A DNA stretch of 64,000 nucleotides from positions 434,001 through 498,000 of the forward strand of contig CAKMXJ010000007.1 of the NCBI GenBank assembly GCA_928724745.1. Direction: 5' to 3'. The translations under genes were made by a program, and so were the position numbers. Numbering within the stretch: the first letter of the stretch is position 1; each line of letters starts with the position of its first letter. The notes beneath the pieces were generated by a model, which was not told where the DNA came from, searched no databases, and saw only the letters and a program-made list of their open reading frames with translations. Below are positions 9,849 through 22,656 of this stretch, piece by piece. This stretch comes from Anthracocystis setariae (Eukaryota; Basidiomycota; Ustilaginomycetes; Ustilaginales; Ustilaginaceae).

Positions 9849-12800
9849 GTAGGCGCACATCAATACAAATTTCGTTGTGATTAGGAAGTGCAATTTCTGT
9901 GGTTCCTTTCCCATTGCACTGCGGCTCGAGAGCCGAAACCTTAGCTGTGGAACATGTAAGCACGCACTTTCGCACTGGCCAAGCCGAAACATTCGAGGAG
10001 ATGAGGACAAGCAATCTCGCCCATCTGTCCTCGGTGCCTGGTTGCTCTCAAAGCGTTGCAAGATGGAGGTCAAGGCTACCAGTCTGCATGAATCCGAGCT
10101 TGAGTACCGTCACTTTTGACGACGTGACACATATTCGCCGCATTTTGTCCTGCGCGACCCTTGGTGGAACACGCATACCGGAATGCATTTGTTGCAATGC
10201 TGGGCAGTCTGTTCTTGCTTTGGCCCGCAATGTATCTTGAACGACTTGTGGCCTTCTGTTCAGCTCAGTCTCTGTTCATGTTGACCACGTTGATCGGCCC
10301 ATGTTGTTGCTGTAATGCCGGTTGGCAAGAAAGGCACTGTCGCAGAACCCAAATCGGGTGGCGCATTGCGAGGGTGGCACGGATGAATCTGCGGTTGACT
10401 TTGCGGCTGAATCTCTGGGTCGCGCATGATTTCGCCAAGATGAGCGACGTTTCTGACGTCGACAATGGCCCAGTGGGCAGAGCGCTTGTTTTTCTGAGCC
10501 ACAACAGCCAATGGCTATGTGCCGACCACTTGCCGCGGTTCTCGGCACACATACAAGCAATCGCGCGTTGAGCTGTAGCTTGTCTATGGTACCTTAATTG
10601 TACCGACATCGCACGGCGGTCAAGCCGCTCAGAGTCCAGCCAGGCTTGCCCGTAAATGATGGCACTTGACGGGTGGTGCTCCGCGTGATTGCTTGCCGTG
10701 TTCATGCAGACGCGGGCTGAGTAGGTTGCTCACGCTCTTGCGGCCTTGTGACCGCAGTCGGGTATGCGGCATAAGACTTGATCGTAAAGTTTAATTTCCC
10801 TACCAGAGCGAGTTTAGTGTAGGGTCCAAAGGGATGATGTGGGGGGCTGGTCGGTCAATCTCGGGTGGCGATTGTCTTGCCAGGAGGCCGCTTGTAGGCA
10901 AAGTTCATCCGACGCACTAGGATGAGCTCAGTTAGCACGGTACAGTGCTGTACTGTACAAGGAAAAGAAAAGAAAAGAAAAAGCAAGCAGCTCACCCAGG
11001 ATGGCGCTGCGTTCTGTCGGTCTTGTTCAGCACTGCACTTTAGTGTCGCGGTCGCTCGTCTCTGGGAAGAACCGCAGCAAATGGCGCATTAGGCAGGGTC
11101 AACTTCTCGTCTCGCCTATGACCCATGAATCTGTCAAGCTTCCCGCGGTGTGACCAACTCGGCGATGGATATAATAACAAGACGGTGAATATGACAACAG
11201 CGTGCTCAAAGCGCAAAGCGTTGGAAGTATTAATAATCGTGAATTCACCGCTCGCTTAATCTTTCTATCGTTCAACGGCTCCAACTGGGTCATTTTCCTT
11301 GAATACCTTTCGCCGTCCGAGCCCAAGCGAGCTGCAGTCATCCAACTGTACCGCACTGTGCTGTGCTGCACAATACAGTAAGCGAGATTCAGAACTGCGA
11401 CATGCAGCCAAATTGCGGTACTTCAGTTCCCGAGTTGCACAATGGACCCAAAAGGTTCACATGCTGCACCGGTACTGTGCCATAGCATGCGCCTACAGTA
11501 TCTGGCATTCAGGAAAGCATATTGAGCCCTAAAAGTGAAAGCCAACAGCGCGAGAGGCCAGCACTCCAAGGAAGCAGCTCGGATGGCTGATATCGGCGTA
11601 TGAAGTCAGAATCTGATCAAGACTGTTGGGGCACGACTCAAGTTCAGGTGTACTTTGTCCCTCATCAGATCGTTAGGGGCTACGGGGACCAATTTCATGC
11701 GCACGGGTCGTTTCCCTCACGACGAGCGAATCCAGTGAGCGATGCGGTATAATAAATCATTGGGTTTCAAAAACTTGCGATCTGCAGTTACCGAACGCCA
11801 CTGATGTCAAGGGGCTTCTCGTCCATATTCCGCAGCCGTTGCCGTGGGAAGCAGGCTAGGCTAGTGCTGTAGGATGTGCAGCAGATTTCATGCCCAGGGA
11901 CCACGATAAGTCCCTGGTCAAGCTTCTGAACTGGTTTGGTTTGGTTCGGTTGAATCTAATCTGTCAAACCACAACAGCATCGTCAGAGTTGATCGCATCT
12001 CGTTGGTGTAGATGCTGGCAAAACCCCCTTTCTAGCATGGACGACGATTGACAACTCGTGTGCCCTTGACTTTGGGGGGGCGGCTCAACAACTGATCAGC
12101 CTGCCCCGGACAAAGAACTGATGTTAGCCTTCCCGTCGGGTAATCCAAGCTAGCCAATGTTAGCGTTATCGTATGTGCAAAAATCACTGTACGGCGTCAA
12201 GGTAGATCTCGAAGCATGAACATCTGCCGCATGTGCCAGTTACAGTTCTGAGGCTCAACTGATGGAGGCAATTGACCATCTGTGACCGACACTGGCCGGT
12301 TAAATCTTGGAGAGAATGAGCTGCTCAAATTGATTTGGATGTCTGCAGTATACATGCGCGTAGGTTTGCGTCGCACTGCTCAGTGATCTGATTTCTAGCT
12401 TTGATCGTGGATGAAGTTGATGAGCCGCAACAGCCTCGAGTTTGGGAAAGCCAGCCGAAAGGGCTACTGAAGCATCGGGTAGTGTAGGATGCCCACCAAG
12501 GCACGGCCCAATTCAGAGCCTCACCATTGAACCCGGCTGTGAGCGCAATCCGTTGGCTCGGGTGCAAAAGCCGCAAGGTTCTCACACAGCATCGAAATTA
12601 AGTCGGAGATACAAGACTTGACCTCCTGGTCGTGTAAAGCATAGCCGAGGCAACCAACCAAGGTCTCTTGAACACCAGAACGGTGCTGTCCTGTACTGTG
12701 CGTAGCAGATGCATTTAATGATGCTATGGTACGGTACGGTACAGTTCAGTATTTGTACATGGCGTTGGATTCAGCCTTTCGGGCCGCCTTCTCTGAACGC

Positions 12801-14765
12801 TGTTATGCAGCGTTAGCCTTCCCGGCTCATGCTCTACGTCGCTCAAAAGATGATTCGTGTTTCGATTCAATGCTGTATAGCATGCAGTGCTGATCTGTTC
12901 ACAAGGTCGCTAGTCTGGGAATTGTGGGCAGTTTGGCTTCTTCATATGGCAGCAAGAGGTGTAAACTGTGGGCCTTCTGCGTGCCAAATTGCTAGCTCTC
13001 GCGCGCTTTGCATGGTCAGAACTTGGGTTGATTATCATCTCAGTTTACGATGTGTTACGAAAACATCCTTACGGTGAGGTATCGTAAAAGTATCGCACAG
13101 GTACGGTTCGACACTATTCAGTGACCGCTTTAAGCCAAAACTGTCGACTTGGCGAATGGTTGACGAGTGCCGAGCGACAGCGCATCTCATTCGCAATGCT
13201 GTGCAACCTATTCATACCTCGTCGGTTCAAGTCCAAAGGCCAACTCTCATTAGACTGGACGCACAGACACACACGCTTGTTGTCGTTTTCCGGCCACAGC
13301 ATTCATCATTCACTTTGAGAGACGCTCGTCGGCTTCATTAACTGCAGGATCCGCCGTCTTGGCACTTGGCTTCATTGTATGCTTGCTGGATGTTCGAATG
13401 CCGTTGCAGCACCTAAGAAATGCCAAGCTACATTCTTGATGAGTCAAAGCGACCAAGGACCTCTGCAGTTCCAGAAGGCTTCTGCTCCCTCTAAGCTCAA
13501 ACCACGAGAGCCACGCAGACGTGACCGGATGTTGTAATAGGGAGCGGCCCAACTCTCCGGCTAACACGCGGAGATTAGGAGCTGGGAGAGCTGTGCAGGC
13601 GTTGAGACTGTCTGACTGTCCTTTGAAAGCAGAAACTTGGGCTGCTCGCGTCTAACGCTGCAGTCGCCTTCGCCTCGTGTCAGCACAGAATAGTGGTAGT
13701 GGCAGGTCAGGTACAAGTTGGCAGCCAGCACAGTCTTTACATTATTTTGGTTTGACTGTATACTGTGAAGTACAGCACTGAAGCCGCCAGAGATTTTGCG
13801 ATCGACTTTTTCGTGGGTTTTTTTTTTTTTTTTTTTGTTATTTTGTCAGAAGAAAATTACCCTGGGTTTCATGCAAGTTTGCGGCAGCTGGTGAAAGCGA
13901 AATTCAACGGAAACAATCATGGACCTTCCAAATTTGCTTTACTCTGAGGATTTTGATGGATCAAGAGGGTGCGCGCAAGTGCCCGAGTTCGATTTCGGGT
14001 GGGTTTTGGGTGCGGCTCACAGGTGAAACCGAAGTCCCACACGGCGCTCGAGTTTGCATTTTGCATTCTGGATTTTGCATTTGCATTGGACCCCTTGCCA
14101 CTTGCAACTTGCCACGCTGCTTGCTTGGCGTACTGTAATTTGAATCATCTGCCTTCTGCCTACTGCCAACAGCCTATTCCTCCAACGACGAGGCTGGCTG
14201 CTTTCTGCGATTGGTCAGAACATCATTTCGTCCGTCGTGGCAGCCACAGACCAAGCGCCAAAACCACTGTAACACCCTGTCCGCTGATCTCGCCCAATGG
14301 TCTCCAGCCTCAGACCTCCAACTTCCAGAGTAGTATTATATAACTAGTGTGGTGAATCCGGCAGCGTTTGGGACCCAACCGACACCACACATTTCGTTGC
14401 CAGAGCCATTCCTAGCACTGCCAAGTCTGTCGCATGCTGGGCCCCCCTCATGAGCCTTTGATTCATCAGTCCAGTGCAATGCAGTCCAGTGCTCCCCGCC
14501 GCTGGCAAATGACATGTTGGCACTCTAGGCCAGGACGCTGGGATAGATCCCGCACATCGTACCAACAGGCAGAAGCCGAAGCAATGCAAAGCTTTGAGGT
14601 CGGTCTATCATGTTTGGGGGTGGGACTGTACAGTGCAGTAAGCTGGTGACTTTGGTGGGATCTGCGTTGCCACAGTGATAAACATGCTTGAGGCGGGTTG
14701 ACAGCAAGTCGACTTGCTCGCAGCTGCTGGACGAGAGCATGTCTCATGCCATACGGCAGCGTATG

Positions 14766-14779
14766 GTACTGTACAGTAC
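14766..14779. repeat. Perfect 14-bp palindrome GTACTGTACAGTAC
   Basis: The longest of a family of TACTGTAC-type palindromes scattered through the non-coding parts of this window. No binding protein can be named. Confidence 0.7.
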
Positions 14780-14996
14780 TGTTTGCCTTTGGCAACTTGG
14801 AACATCGAGTTGGAATGCATCGCTTTGCACCAAAGAAGCTTGTGCGGTTTCAGTCATGCATCACCGGCAGATGGAGATCTGAGGAAGCTTTCTACACTCA
14901 ACGGCCAATCCCCTTCAATAATGCCGAAAGCGAGCAAACAAGCAGGCGAGGTTGGCCACAATCGCCGACGGTGAGCGGCCTGGAGACGGAGGCGGA

Positions 14997-15074
14997 GCGA
15001 GCGAGCGAGCGAGCGAGCGAGCCAGGCAAGCAAGCATAGCGATAGAAAGAGAAAGAGAGACAGAGAGAGAGAGG
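14997..15074. repeat. Simple repeat (GAGC)n followed by AG-rich tract
   Basis: A run of GAGC units passes into CAAGCAAG and then AGAGAGAG-type sequence. It is an ordinary microsatellite in intergenic DNA. Confidence 0.8.
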
Positions 15075-15499
15075 GTTCAAGACCTTGCATGCCGAAATTT
15101 CTATCCGTGACCTTGATTTGTCGTCGCGCGACTTGCTGCTGCAGGGCACTCCCTGTTGTACTGTGTTTGCTGACAATGTTTCGAGCTGTCTGGCTCACTG
15201 GCCCTGCGGCTCGACCGAGTGCCACTTTGTGCAGTCAACTCCGAAACCCTATTGGCCGCGACTTTCTGGCTGCGTTGGTGCCGTCAACTCCGTGAGAACC
15301 TCATTTCTTCCAAAATCTCGAAAAATCAGAGAGCTCGGAACCATCCAGCCAGCCTGCCAGCCTGCCTGCGTGCGTGAGTGCGCAAGTGACCGAGTGAGTG
15401 TGTCCTGTCACTGCATCACTTTCTAAACTCGGCACAACAAAATTGGACCCGACCCAGGTCTCTTGCCATGCGCGCTCTGCTCACCACACTACTAGATGC

Positions 15500-16472
15500 A
15501 GACGATACAGTAGCGTGCCTCGCCTGGCTCAACCTCACTCTCTGTATTGTGCCGCCCGGTGCTGAAATCTCGCCAAATTGTCTCGCGAAATCGTTCGTCT
15601 TTCTGTCTCTTGCTCGAGCCATTGTTTGAATCACACTGCTCACGCGCCTGGCTTTCGCTCGAAACACAGCTCTCTCCCACCCTGCCTCTCTCCCTCTCCC
15701 TCTCTCGCGCCAACCTTCTAGGCTCCTAGCACTTGCCCAGTGTTTTGTCCAGCTATACCGCACCTTGCAGCGCAGCAGTTCATCTCGTCTGCGCAGAGCC
15801 GTGCTTTTCGCTCTCCAAGAACGGCTGTCACTCCCACCCAGGCTCAGGCTGCTTCACTTCTGGCTTGCTGCAGTTGGCTGCTGAGCATTTTGTCCCAAAT
15901 TGGCTACCTCATCTCACCTCGCAAGCCCACCTCTCACACTACTACACTACTACATCACCTCTCCCTCCTCCCCTCTCTCTCATCCGGACACCGTTACTAT
16001 TGTTCTCTCTTCACTCACTCATCCCCCAAAAGGCATCGCAGTCCTGTGCAGCGTACATTGCCATCTCATAGCTACAGCTACAGCCACCACCCTGTACTGT
16101 ACTTGATCACTCAACCCGCCACGTCCCAGAAAAGCTCCCGTGCAGGAAGCATCCATAATATCCCATATTATCCTTGTCCTCTTCCTCCTACAGTCACCCC
16201 CATCCCTCTCCATCATCCTTATTTGTCCCCATCTACAGTCACAACATCTCACCTTCACCATCTTATCAGGCGAACCCATATCGACACTCCTCCTCCATCT
16301 ACGTTCCGATCGCCGTCTCCTGCATACCCGATCGTTGGTAGACACCGGGCGCCACTCCATCTTCTGGCGTCACAACACCACCCTTCGACTTTGTTCACAG
16401 CTCAGCTCAACAGCGTCGTCTCAGTAGCACACCATCTTACACACTATCAACATCATAGACTTGTTGCCCGAT
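15500..16472 (+). promoter_or_regulatory. Pyrimidine-rich promoter/leader of the SFP1-like gene
   Basis: About 1 kb rich in C and T runs immediately upstream of the ATG at 16473. Because TAA, TAG and TGA are rare in such sequence, one frame stays open from about 15740 into the gene, out of frame with it and without an ATG at its start. CT-rich leaders are common at fungal promoters. The exact transcription start cannot be read from sequence. Confidence 0.5.
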
Positions 16473-18320
16473 ATGCAGGCACCAATTCCTATCGCGCAGG
16501 CGCCCGGGCGTCTCGACTCTTACAGCTTTCAGCGTCCCGGCGGCCTCACTCCTCGCGCTTCGTCCAGCTTTGTTGGCAGCGCAAGCTACAAGGAGCCCAT
16601 GGCGGTCTCCTTCGGCAAGGATGTCTCTGAGTAAGTTCTTCCTCGTTGTTGTTGTTCCTCTCATCTGTCCTGTCGTGCATCGTTTCACTGACCACCGTCG
16701 TCGGCATCTTGGCTCAACAGAATCATGGACTACTCGATCTCCAGATTTGGTTCGTCGGTCGAGTCCGATGTAACGGTTGCCCCCTCTTCCGTTAGACTCG
16801 AGTCGACTTTCTGCCGCAACTTCACATGTTGTGGTCAGAAGCTCGATGATCTCCACGATCTCCTCCAACATTACGAGGAGTGCCACGTTCGCTTCGAAGA
16901 CGACGAGATGCCTGCCATGATCGCCGACGACGAGGTCGAGTCCTCCGATTCCTCCACCGCTTCCACATCGCAACCATCTAGCCCTCGCACATCAAACGCC
17001 AGCTCCACTGCTGCTGCTGCCGCCACCGCGTCGTCGGCCACCGTCACCACACCCGGCGCCACCGACTCGACCGTCACCACCCCTACCGGCCTTGACGACA
17101 CGGACAAGGCTTCCGCCTTCGATACAGCAGTCATGCGCTCTCCATCCCTGTCCAAGGGCAAGAAGCGTTCCTTTGGTCAGTACGCCAACGCCGCTTCTGC
17201 CAATCCTAATGGAGCTATCCACAGCTCCTTAAGAAGAGCTCTCATCGACGGTGGGGTGGGTCGTAGGACTCCTGGCTCGCCAAACATTTATGCCCCCAAC
17301 TCGCCTTTCTCAACACCTGGTGGCTCCATCCCCAGCACACCAGCCATCGATACCGAGAACGACAGCTACTTTTCTAGCGGCCTCAATCCAGCTGCCTTCT
17401 CGGCCTTGTCGATCCGGTCCAGCAACGCCGAAGAGCACCACCTTCCCTCGTGTGCGCCACCCAACCTCTTCTTCCCCGCCCCTGGTACCGCCTCGTCGTC
17501 GTCGCAACCACCAGCCAAGCGCGAGAAGATCAGCGCCGTGACCAACGCCTCCACCATCGCGCTCGAGAACGCTCTCCGTGCCGGTGCCGCTAATGTCGAC
17601 AAGCCATACAAGTGCCCAGCTCCTGGCTGCGACAAGGCTTACAAACAGATGAACGGACTCAAGTACCACCGCCTTCATGGTCACTGCAACCAGAACAACC
17701 TCCCCATCACCGCTCAGGCAGCTGCTCAACCGCCTACCATCCACATCACCACCAACTCCAACAAGGCTTCGCCACAGCCCGAGTCTGGTGACGGCATCAA
17801 GACCGAGGAAGGTGCGGTTTCGATGGGATCGCCCCCTTCGCCACCCGCCAGCTCATCATCTCCGGAAGCCGCTAGCCCTGCCCCCCAGGCTCCCATTGCG
17901 TTGGGAGACCGTCTCTACATCTGCCAGGTCGGTGCTTGTGGCAAACGCTACAAGAACTTGAACGGCTTGCGATACCACTACCTTCACTCTGGCTCCCACG
18001 GCCTTCTGGGTCTTCAGCTCCTTCAGTCTGGTGGCGGTGCTAGCGCCAAGGTGGATGCCACCGGCCGTGCTCCCGTCAGCACCAGTACGCTTACCCATGA
18101 GGAGATTGCTGCCGCCGCTCAGGCTGCGCAGCTTGCTCAGGAGCAGATTCAGGCGCAGGCCGCCAAGAACGCAGCCGCAACTGCTGCTGCTGCCGCCGCT
18201 GCCTCAGCCGCTGCCGCTGCTCGCAAGGAGGAGAGTGAGCGTTCAACGCCTGCGGTCACTACGCCCCCTTCGCAATTGACCCAGGCTCTGCAGCAACAGT
18301 CGTCGCCCAGCGGCTTGTAA
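16473..18320 (+). CDS. SFP1-like C2H2 zinc-finger transcription factor
   Basis: Two exons (16473-16630 and 16721-18320) splice through a GTAAGT...CAACAG intron to about 585 residues. An N-terminal cysteine/histidine segment (CCGQKLDDLHDLLQHYEECH) near residues 83-107 resembles the first finger-like motif of fungal Sfp1 relatives. Two classical fingers follow at about 348-376 (CPAPGCDKAY..NGLKYHRLHGH) and 452-480 (CQVGACGKRY..NGLRYHYLHSG), with the Sfp1-type NGLKYH core. The rest is Ser/Thr/Pro-rich, with an Ala-rich segment near the C-terminus. In yeasts Sfp1 controls ribosomal-protein and growth genes in the nucleus; a similar role here is inference from the finger sequence. Confidence 0.85.
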
Positions 18321-19085
18321 TTCATACCCCTGTGCGCGATCCGTTTGCAGCAGCAGCTTTGCGGTGTTTGTTCTGTTCGCATCTGTATTGATACCCTCCG
18401 ATTGTACTGTGTTTATAATTTGTTCGGCTTGCGGTCTGCATCGGCCCACTCCGTCCTGTAATCGGTGTAGACCTACCATGGATTACTACCCTATATGCCT
18501 CCAGTGGTGGTCCCTCTCAAGATCATCGGACCTCGCCGTTGCTTCCCATCCTTGGTTTTCTCCTTTTGCACCTTTCGCATTTGCAGGTTTTTTTTTTTCC
18601 CTCATATTCGTCGTTAATATTGCATTCGCTCTTGGATTGCGTCCCCTCTCCACCGTCTTTGGATCGCGAGACTGCATGAGATGGCGTCGATTCCCTTTTC
18701 GGTGTTGATTTCGGCCCTTGCATGTACAGATATAGTAGCGTTAGTTTTCAATGAAGCTTCTCTCCACTCCGTGCTTTGTTTGACCGTCTCTATCGTATGA
18801 CATGCCATGAGTCTTGTGATGGCAAGAAGATGTCTGACTCTTTTCTGAGGTGTGGAGTCCTTGAGGAACAGATAGGGTGTGATAAGGCTGAAGTGGAAAT
18901 CGAGTCAGGTAACGGAAGTTCGGACCAGAGGAGCTCTGATTTGGCAGCTGAGAATTGCTGAATATTAGAGGCGTGACTCGGTACAAGATTGCCTGCCAAC
19001 TTTGAATAAATCGAGTTGTTGACCATTCTACGCCATCTGTTCCAACACCATTCATCACTTCATTCTCTCCTAAACGGAAATAGTC
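18321..19085. other. Intergenic, 3' region of SFP1-like gene and promoter of ARG3
   Basis: No gene seen. The first few hundred bases are T-rich, as expected for a fungal 3' UTR and terminator. The sequence just before 19086 (ACGGAAATAGTC) leads directly into the OTC start. Confidence 0.6.
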
Positions 19086-20325
19086 ATGACCGGACGACAG
19101 ATCGCCACCAATCTTCTGCGCAAAGCGCCGATCCAGCATGCATCGGCTGCTGTGCCTCTGTCTCGATTCGCCTCGACTTCGGCGACAGCCACGCGCACAC
19201 CTCCCCACCTTTTGACTCTAGCGGACCTTTCGCCGGCTCAGATCGCATCGGTATTGCAGTCTGCGATCCAGTTCAAGTCTGCGTTCAGGGCCACTTCGTT
19301 GGCTGTACCCGAATCGTCTCGTAAGCAGCTCAGCGCTGGTGAATCGCCCATTGTCCAGAGCTTGAAAAACAAGTCGGTCGCCATCATGTTCAGCAAGCGC
19401 AGTACTCGAACTCGGGTCGCCTCCGAAACCAGTGTTGCTTCTCTCGGAGGAACTGGCCTTTTCCTTGCGCCATCAGATATCCAGCTTGGTGTCAACGAGA
19501 GCCTCTACGACACCGCCAAGGTAGTCAGCTCCATGGTCGACGGTATCATGGCTCGTGTCGGCGCTCATGACGAAGTCGAGGTAAGCCTTATTGTGGCTAT
19601 ATCTTCTAATCGATCTCGAGCCTCTACTGACTCCGTCTCGTCTCTTGTTCCACTCTTTATAGCTGCTGTCTAAACACTCGACAGTCCCCGTCATCAACGC
19701 TCTCTCGGCCCGTTACCACCCAACCCAGATCCTGGCTGATCTTCAAACCATGCTTGAGATTTATGCTCCCAAATCCTCTCCTACCGACCTCACCTCCCTC
19801 GCTGGACTCAAGGTTGCATGGGTCGGAGACAGCAACAACATTCTTAACGATATGCTCGTCGCATACCCTCGTCTTGGCATCAACCTTGCCGTCGCTACGC
19901 CCAAGGGCCCTGCTTACCAGCGCGACGAGCTAGTCTGGGGCACCATGCAGGACGGCCTTGATGCGCTCTCCAAATCTGGCTCCTCGCCTGTAGCTCTTGG
20001 TCAGGTCACCTGGTCGAATGACCCGTCTGAGGCAGTCAAGGACGCCGACATCATTGTCACCGACACATGGATCAGCATGGGTGATGAGGCGCAGAAGGAG
20101 CAGCGTCTGCGTGACTTCAAGGGCTTCCAAGTGACTGAGGAGATGGCCAAGAAGGGCGGTGCCAAGCCCGATTGGAAATTTATGCACTGCCTGCCTCGTA
20201 AGGGAGATGAGGTGGATGATCAAGTGTTCTACTCTGAACGCTCCGTCGTCTTCCCTGAGGCCGAGAACCGCAAATGGACCATCATGAGTCTCTTTGACCG
20301 TATGTTTGGTCGCTGGGAGTTGTAA
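19086..20325 (+). CDS. ARG3: Ornithine carbamoyltransferase, mitochondrial
   Basis: Makes citrulline from ornithine and carbamoyl phosphate in arginine synthesis. Two exons (19086-19580 and 19663-20325, phase 0) give 385 residues. The first 35-40 residues are rich in Arg, Ser and Ala with almost no acidic residues, a typical mitochondrial presequence. The carbamoyl-phosphate site SKRSTRTR is at about 103-110. YHPTQILAD lies just after the splice junction. The ornithine-site segment DTWISMGDE is near 299-307, and the catalytic HCLP is near 340-343. The intron starts GTAAGC and ends TTTATAG. No lesions are seen. Confidence 0.95.
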
Positions 20326-20914
20326 GCAGTCTTCCCTCACTCATCCTACTGTGCAATCAGATCATCTTCAACATTGAACAATGCTCTTGAGCTACAACGA
20401 AGCCAACGAGAGCCATATAGGTCCTGAGGTGCCCAAGTATTGTTTCGATGGATGCTCCCACCTGCCTCGAGCGCGCCTTGGAAGAAGCCCAATTTGACGC
20501 TTCGGAATTTCACCGAAAACGGTCGGAAAGCGGCCGTTGCTGCGGCAAGTGACTCTGACTCGATCTGACAATAGCTTCGATAGAGCCCCAACCTCCCCTC
20601 AAGCCCTAGTACATATAGGAATGGATTCGGCTTTGTCCTGAGCTCTTGCGACATGCTTCATGACACCTTGTATCGACCCTGAGGTGGAGGAAGTGTGGGG
20701 AAGCCTAAATTTTTGACGTTGATTGCCGGTACGGTATCTAGTCCGGCAATCACCACTGGCTTGGTCAGTGCCTCGGCATTTGCCCGTTTGCACAAGCAAT
20801 CAAACATTCTCAGCCTCTTACTTCTTTCCCACCTTCCGTCTCGCCATAACTCCAGCCTGTGCATCCGTGCACCATCATCCCGATTCCAAAGACAACGGTG
20901 ACGATAACGGCAAG
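20326..20914. other. Intergenic between ARG3 and aminotransferase
   Basis: A 102-codon ATG frame on the minus strand (20346-20654) has no recognisable content and lies where a 3' UTR and promoter are expected, so I do not call it a gene. Nothing else stands out. Confidence 0.5.
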
Positions 20915-22525
20915 ATGAGCTCGACAAATGGTCTCGACTACCAGTCCCTGCTGTCGGATTCGGCACGCAACCGTATGCCGTCAGCCATCCGATCACTCTT
21001 CCCAGCTGAGCTTATCCCTGGCATGGTGTCGTTGCTCTCCGGAAAGCCTAACTCGGATACCTTTCCGTTCCAGCGCATCCTTCTTGAGTTGAAGCCCAGC
21101 GGACCCGATGGAAAAGTGGAGACAATCCCAATCGAGGGCGACGACCTCGACGTCGCTCTGCAGTACTCGGCGACCAGTGGTATCCCCAAGCTCGTCAACT
21201 GGATCGAAGAGTTCCAGAGCAAAGTCCACAACAGACCCAAGATCAAGGAGGGAAAGCAGCCAGGCGAGGTCTGGCGATGCTCTTTTGGTAACGGAAGTCA
21301 GGACCTTTTGACCAAGACATTCGAGGCACTCATCAACCCTGGTGATTCGGTTGTACTTGAGTCGCCGGCTTATTCGTAAGTCTCATCTCTCACTACCTTT
21401 GCAGCACCAACACCACAGTGATTTCAAGGCTCGAATATTGATATCGGATTCTGTTTCGCGTTGCCATGTTAGCGGTATTCTCCCGGGCCTAGTCTCGTGC
21501 AAAGCCAAGCTCTTCGAAGCAGAGACCGACTCGCAAGGCGTCGAACCCACTTACTTAGACACCCTTCTCTCCAACTGGTCCACTTCCGAACTTACGCGTT
21601 CTTCACCTTTCCCCAAGTTCCTCTACACTACCCCGACCGGAGCCAATCCCTCCGGAACCTCGGCTTCGGATGATCGCAAACGACAAGTCCTCGCCGTCTG
21701 CCACAAACACAACTTGCTCATTCTCGAAGACGATCCTTACTACTTTTTGAACTTTCAAGGATTGGGTGAGGACCCGGTTACGCGACGCAGAGGAAGAAGC
21801 TACTTCCATCTCGAAGCCGAAGACCCTTCACTTGTGGGGGTCGGAAAGGTGCTGAGGTTCGATAGTTTCAGTAAGATCCTCAGTGCTGGACTGAGGTTGG
21901 GTCTAGTAACCGGTCCCAAACCGATCCTGGATGCCATCGATCTCGACACCAGCAGTCGAAATCTTCAAACCAGTGGCACTAGTCAAGCTATCGCCTTCGC
22001 CCTCTTCAACAAGTGGGGCATCGACGGCTTCCTTCGTCACGCTGACAACGTGGCACGATTCTACCAGGTAAGTCCTCGCAGCATTCGCCATCATCTTCTA
22101 CCCCTCACTGACTCACTCAAAATACACTCGCACTCCCTCCCTCCCTCCCTCCCTCCCTGTCACAGGATCGATTGGAAAAGTTCGAATCGGCGGCGAAACG
22201 CATCCTGACCGCCAACCCTTGCATCGCTAGCTGGGTCCGCCCTACAGCCGGAATGTTCCTGTGGATCAAATTGAAACTTCCACCCACACCCACCTCGCCT
22301 GAAGGCGACAGCTTCGACTTGATCAGCAACAAAGCCAAAGCTGCGCTCGTCCTCGCCCTCCCCGGCGTCGCTTTCAAACCCCCTTCCCAAACTGGGACGA
22401 CCTCCCCCTACGTCCGCACCAGCTTCAGCCAAGTCCCCCTCGATCAAATCGACACCGCTTTCGAGCGCTTACGCCAAGTCGTCGTCGATGCGTGGAAACA
22501 GGCCGGCTCGGAAATCCCCGCTTAA
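20915..22525 (+). CDS. PLP-dependent Fold-I aminotransferase (ARO8/KAT-II/LYS-type family)
   Basis: Three exons (20915-21375, 21473-22067, 22166-22525) give about 471 residues. The first in-frame ATG (20915) starts MSSTNGLDY. Family features: the GKPNSDTFPF segment near residue 48; ALQYSATSGIP; GNGSQDLL and PGDSVVLESPAYSG across intron 1; PTGANPSG; EDDPYYFLNF; and the PLP-binding lysine in SFSK at about residue 288, followed by AGLRLG. This is the group of fungal aromatic/2-aminoadipate/kynurenine aminotransferases. The exact substrate cannot be assigned from motifs. Intron 2 contains a TCCC microsatellite just before its acceptor. Confidence 0.88.
22134..22159. repeat. (TCCC)n microsatellite inside an intron
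   Basis: About six TCCC units form the pyrimidine tract just before the CACAG acceptor of intron 2 of the aminotransferase gene. Confidence 0.85.
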
Positions 22526-22656
22526 GATCGTTTGGCTGTCGTGTAGATACTTGTAATTTCATGCTGCAATCAGATCGCATTTACACACGCAGAGTCGCTC
22601 CGAACCGGGACTGTGGTCGAACAGGTAAGCGCCGGGGGGGTGGAGTGTGCTGGGCC

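Larger units (their letters stand above)
9849..15499. other. 5.6-kb gene-free region
   Basis: No reading frame with recognisable content, long ATG-initiated length or supporting introns. Present are several TACTGTAC-type palindromes (10950-10958, 14635-14644, 14766-14779), a GAAAA run near 10963-10982, a poly-T tract near 13817-13836, and a GAGC/AGAG simple repeat near 14997-15074. It may be decayed transposon sequence or a long intergenic region. Confidence 0.55.

Noticed and set aside
15740..16630. A 296-codon plus-strand frame overlapping the start of the SFP1-like gene
   Set aside because: It begins at GTG, not ATG, is rich in Ser/His/Pro/Leu as expected from CT-rich DNA, and overlaps the real gene out of frame.
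20346..20654. A 102-codon minus-strand ATG frame between ARG3 and the aminotransferase gene
   Set aside because: No recognisable domain, no host-like codon bias, and it lies in expected UTR/promoter DNA. Not fully excluded.
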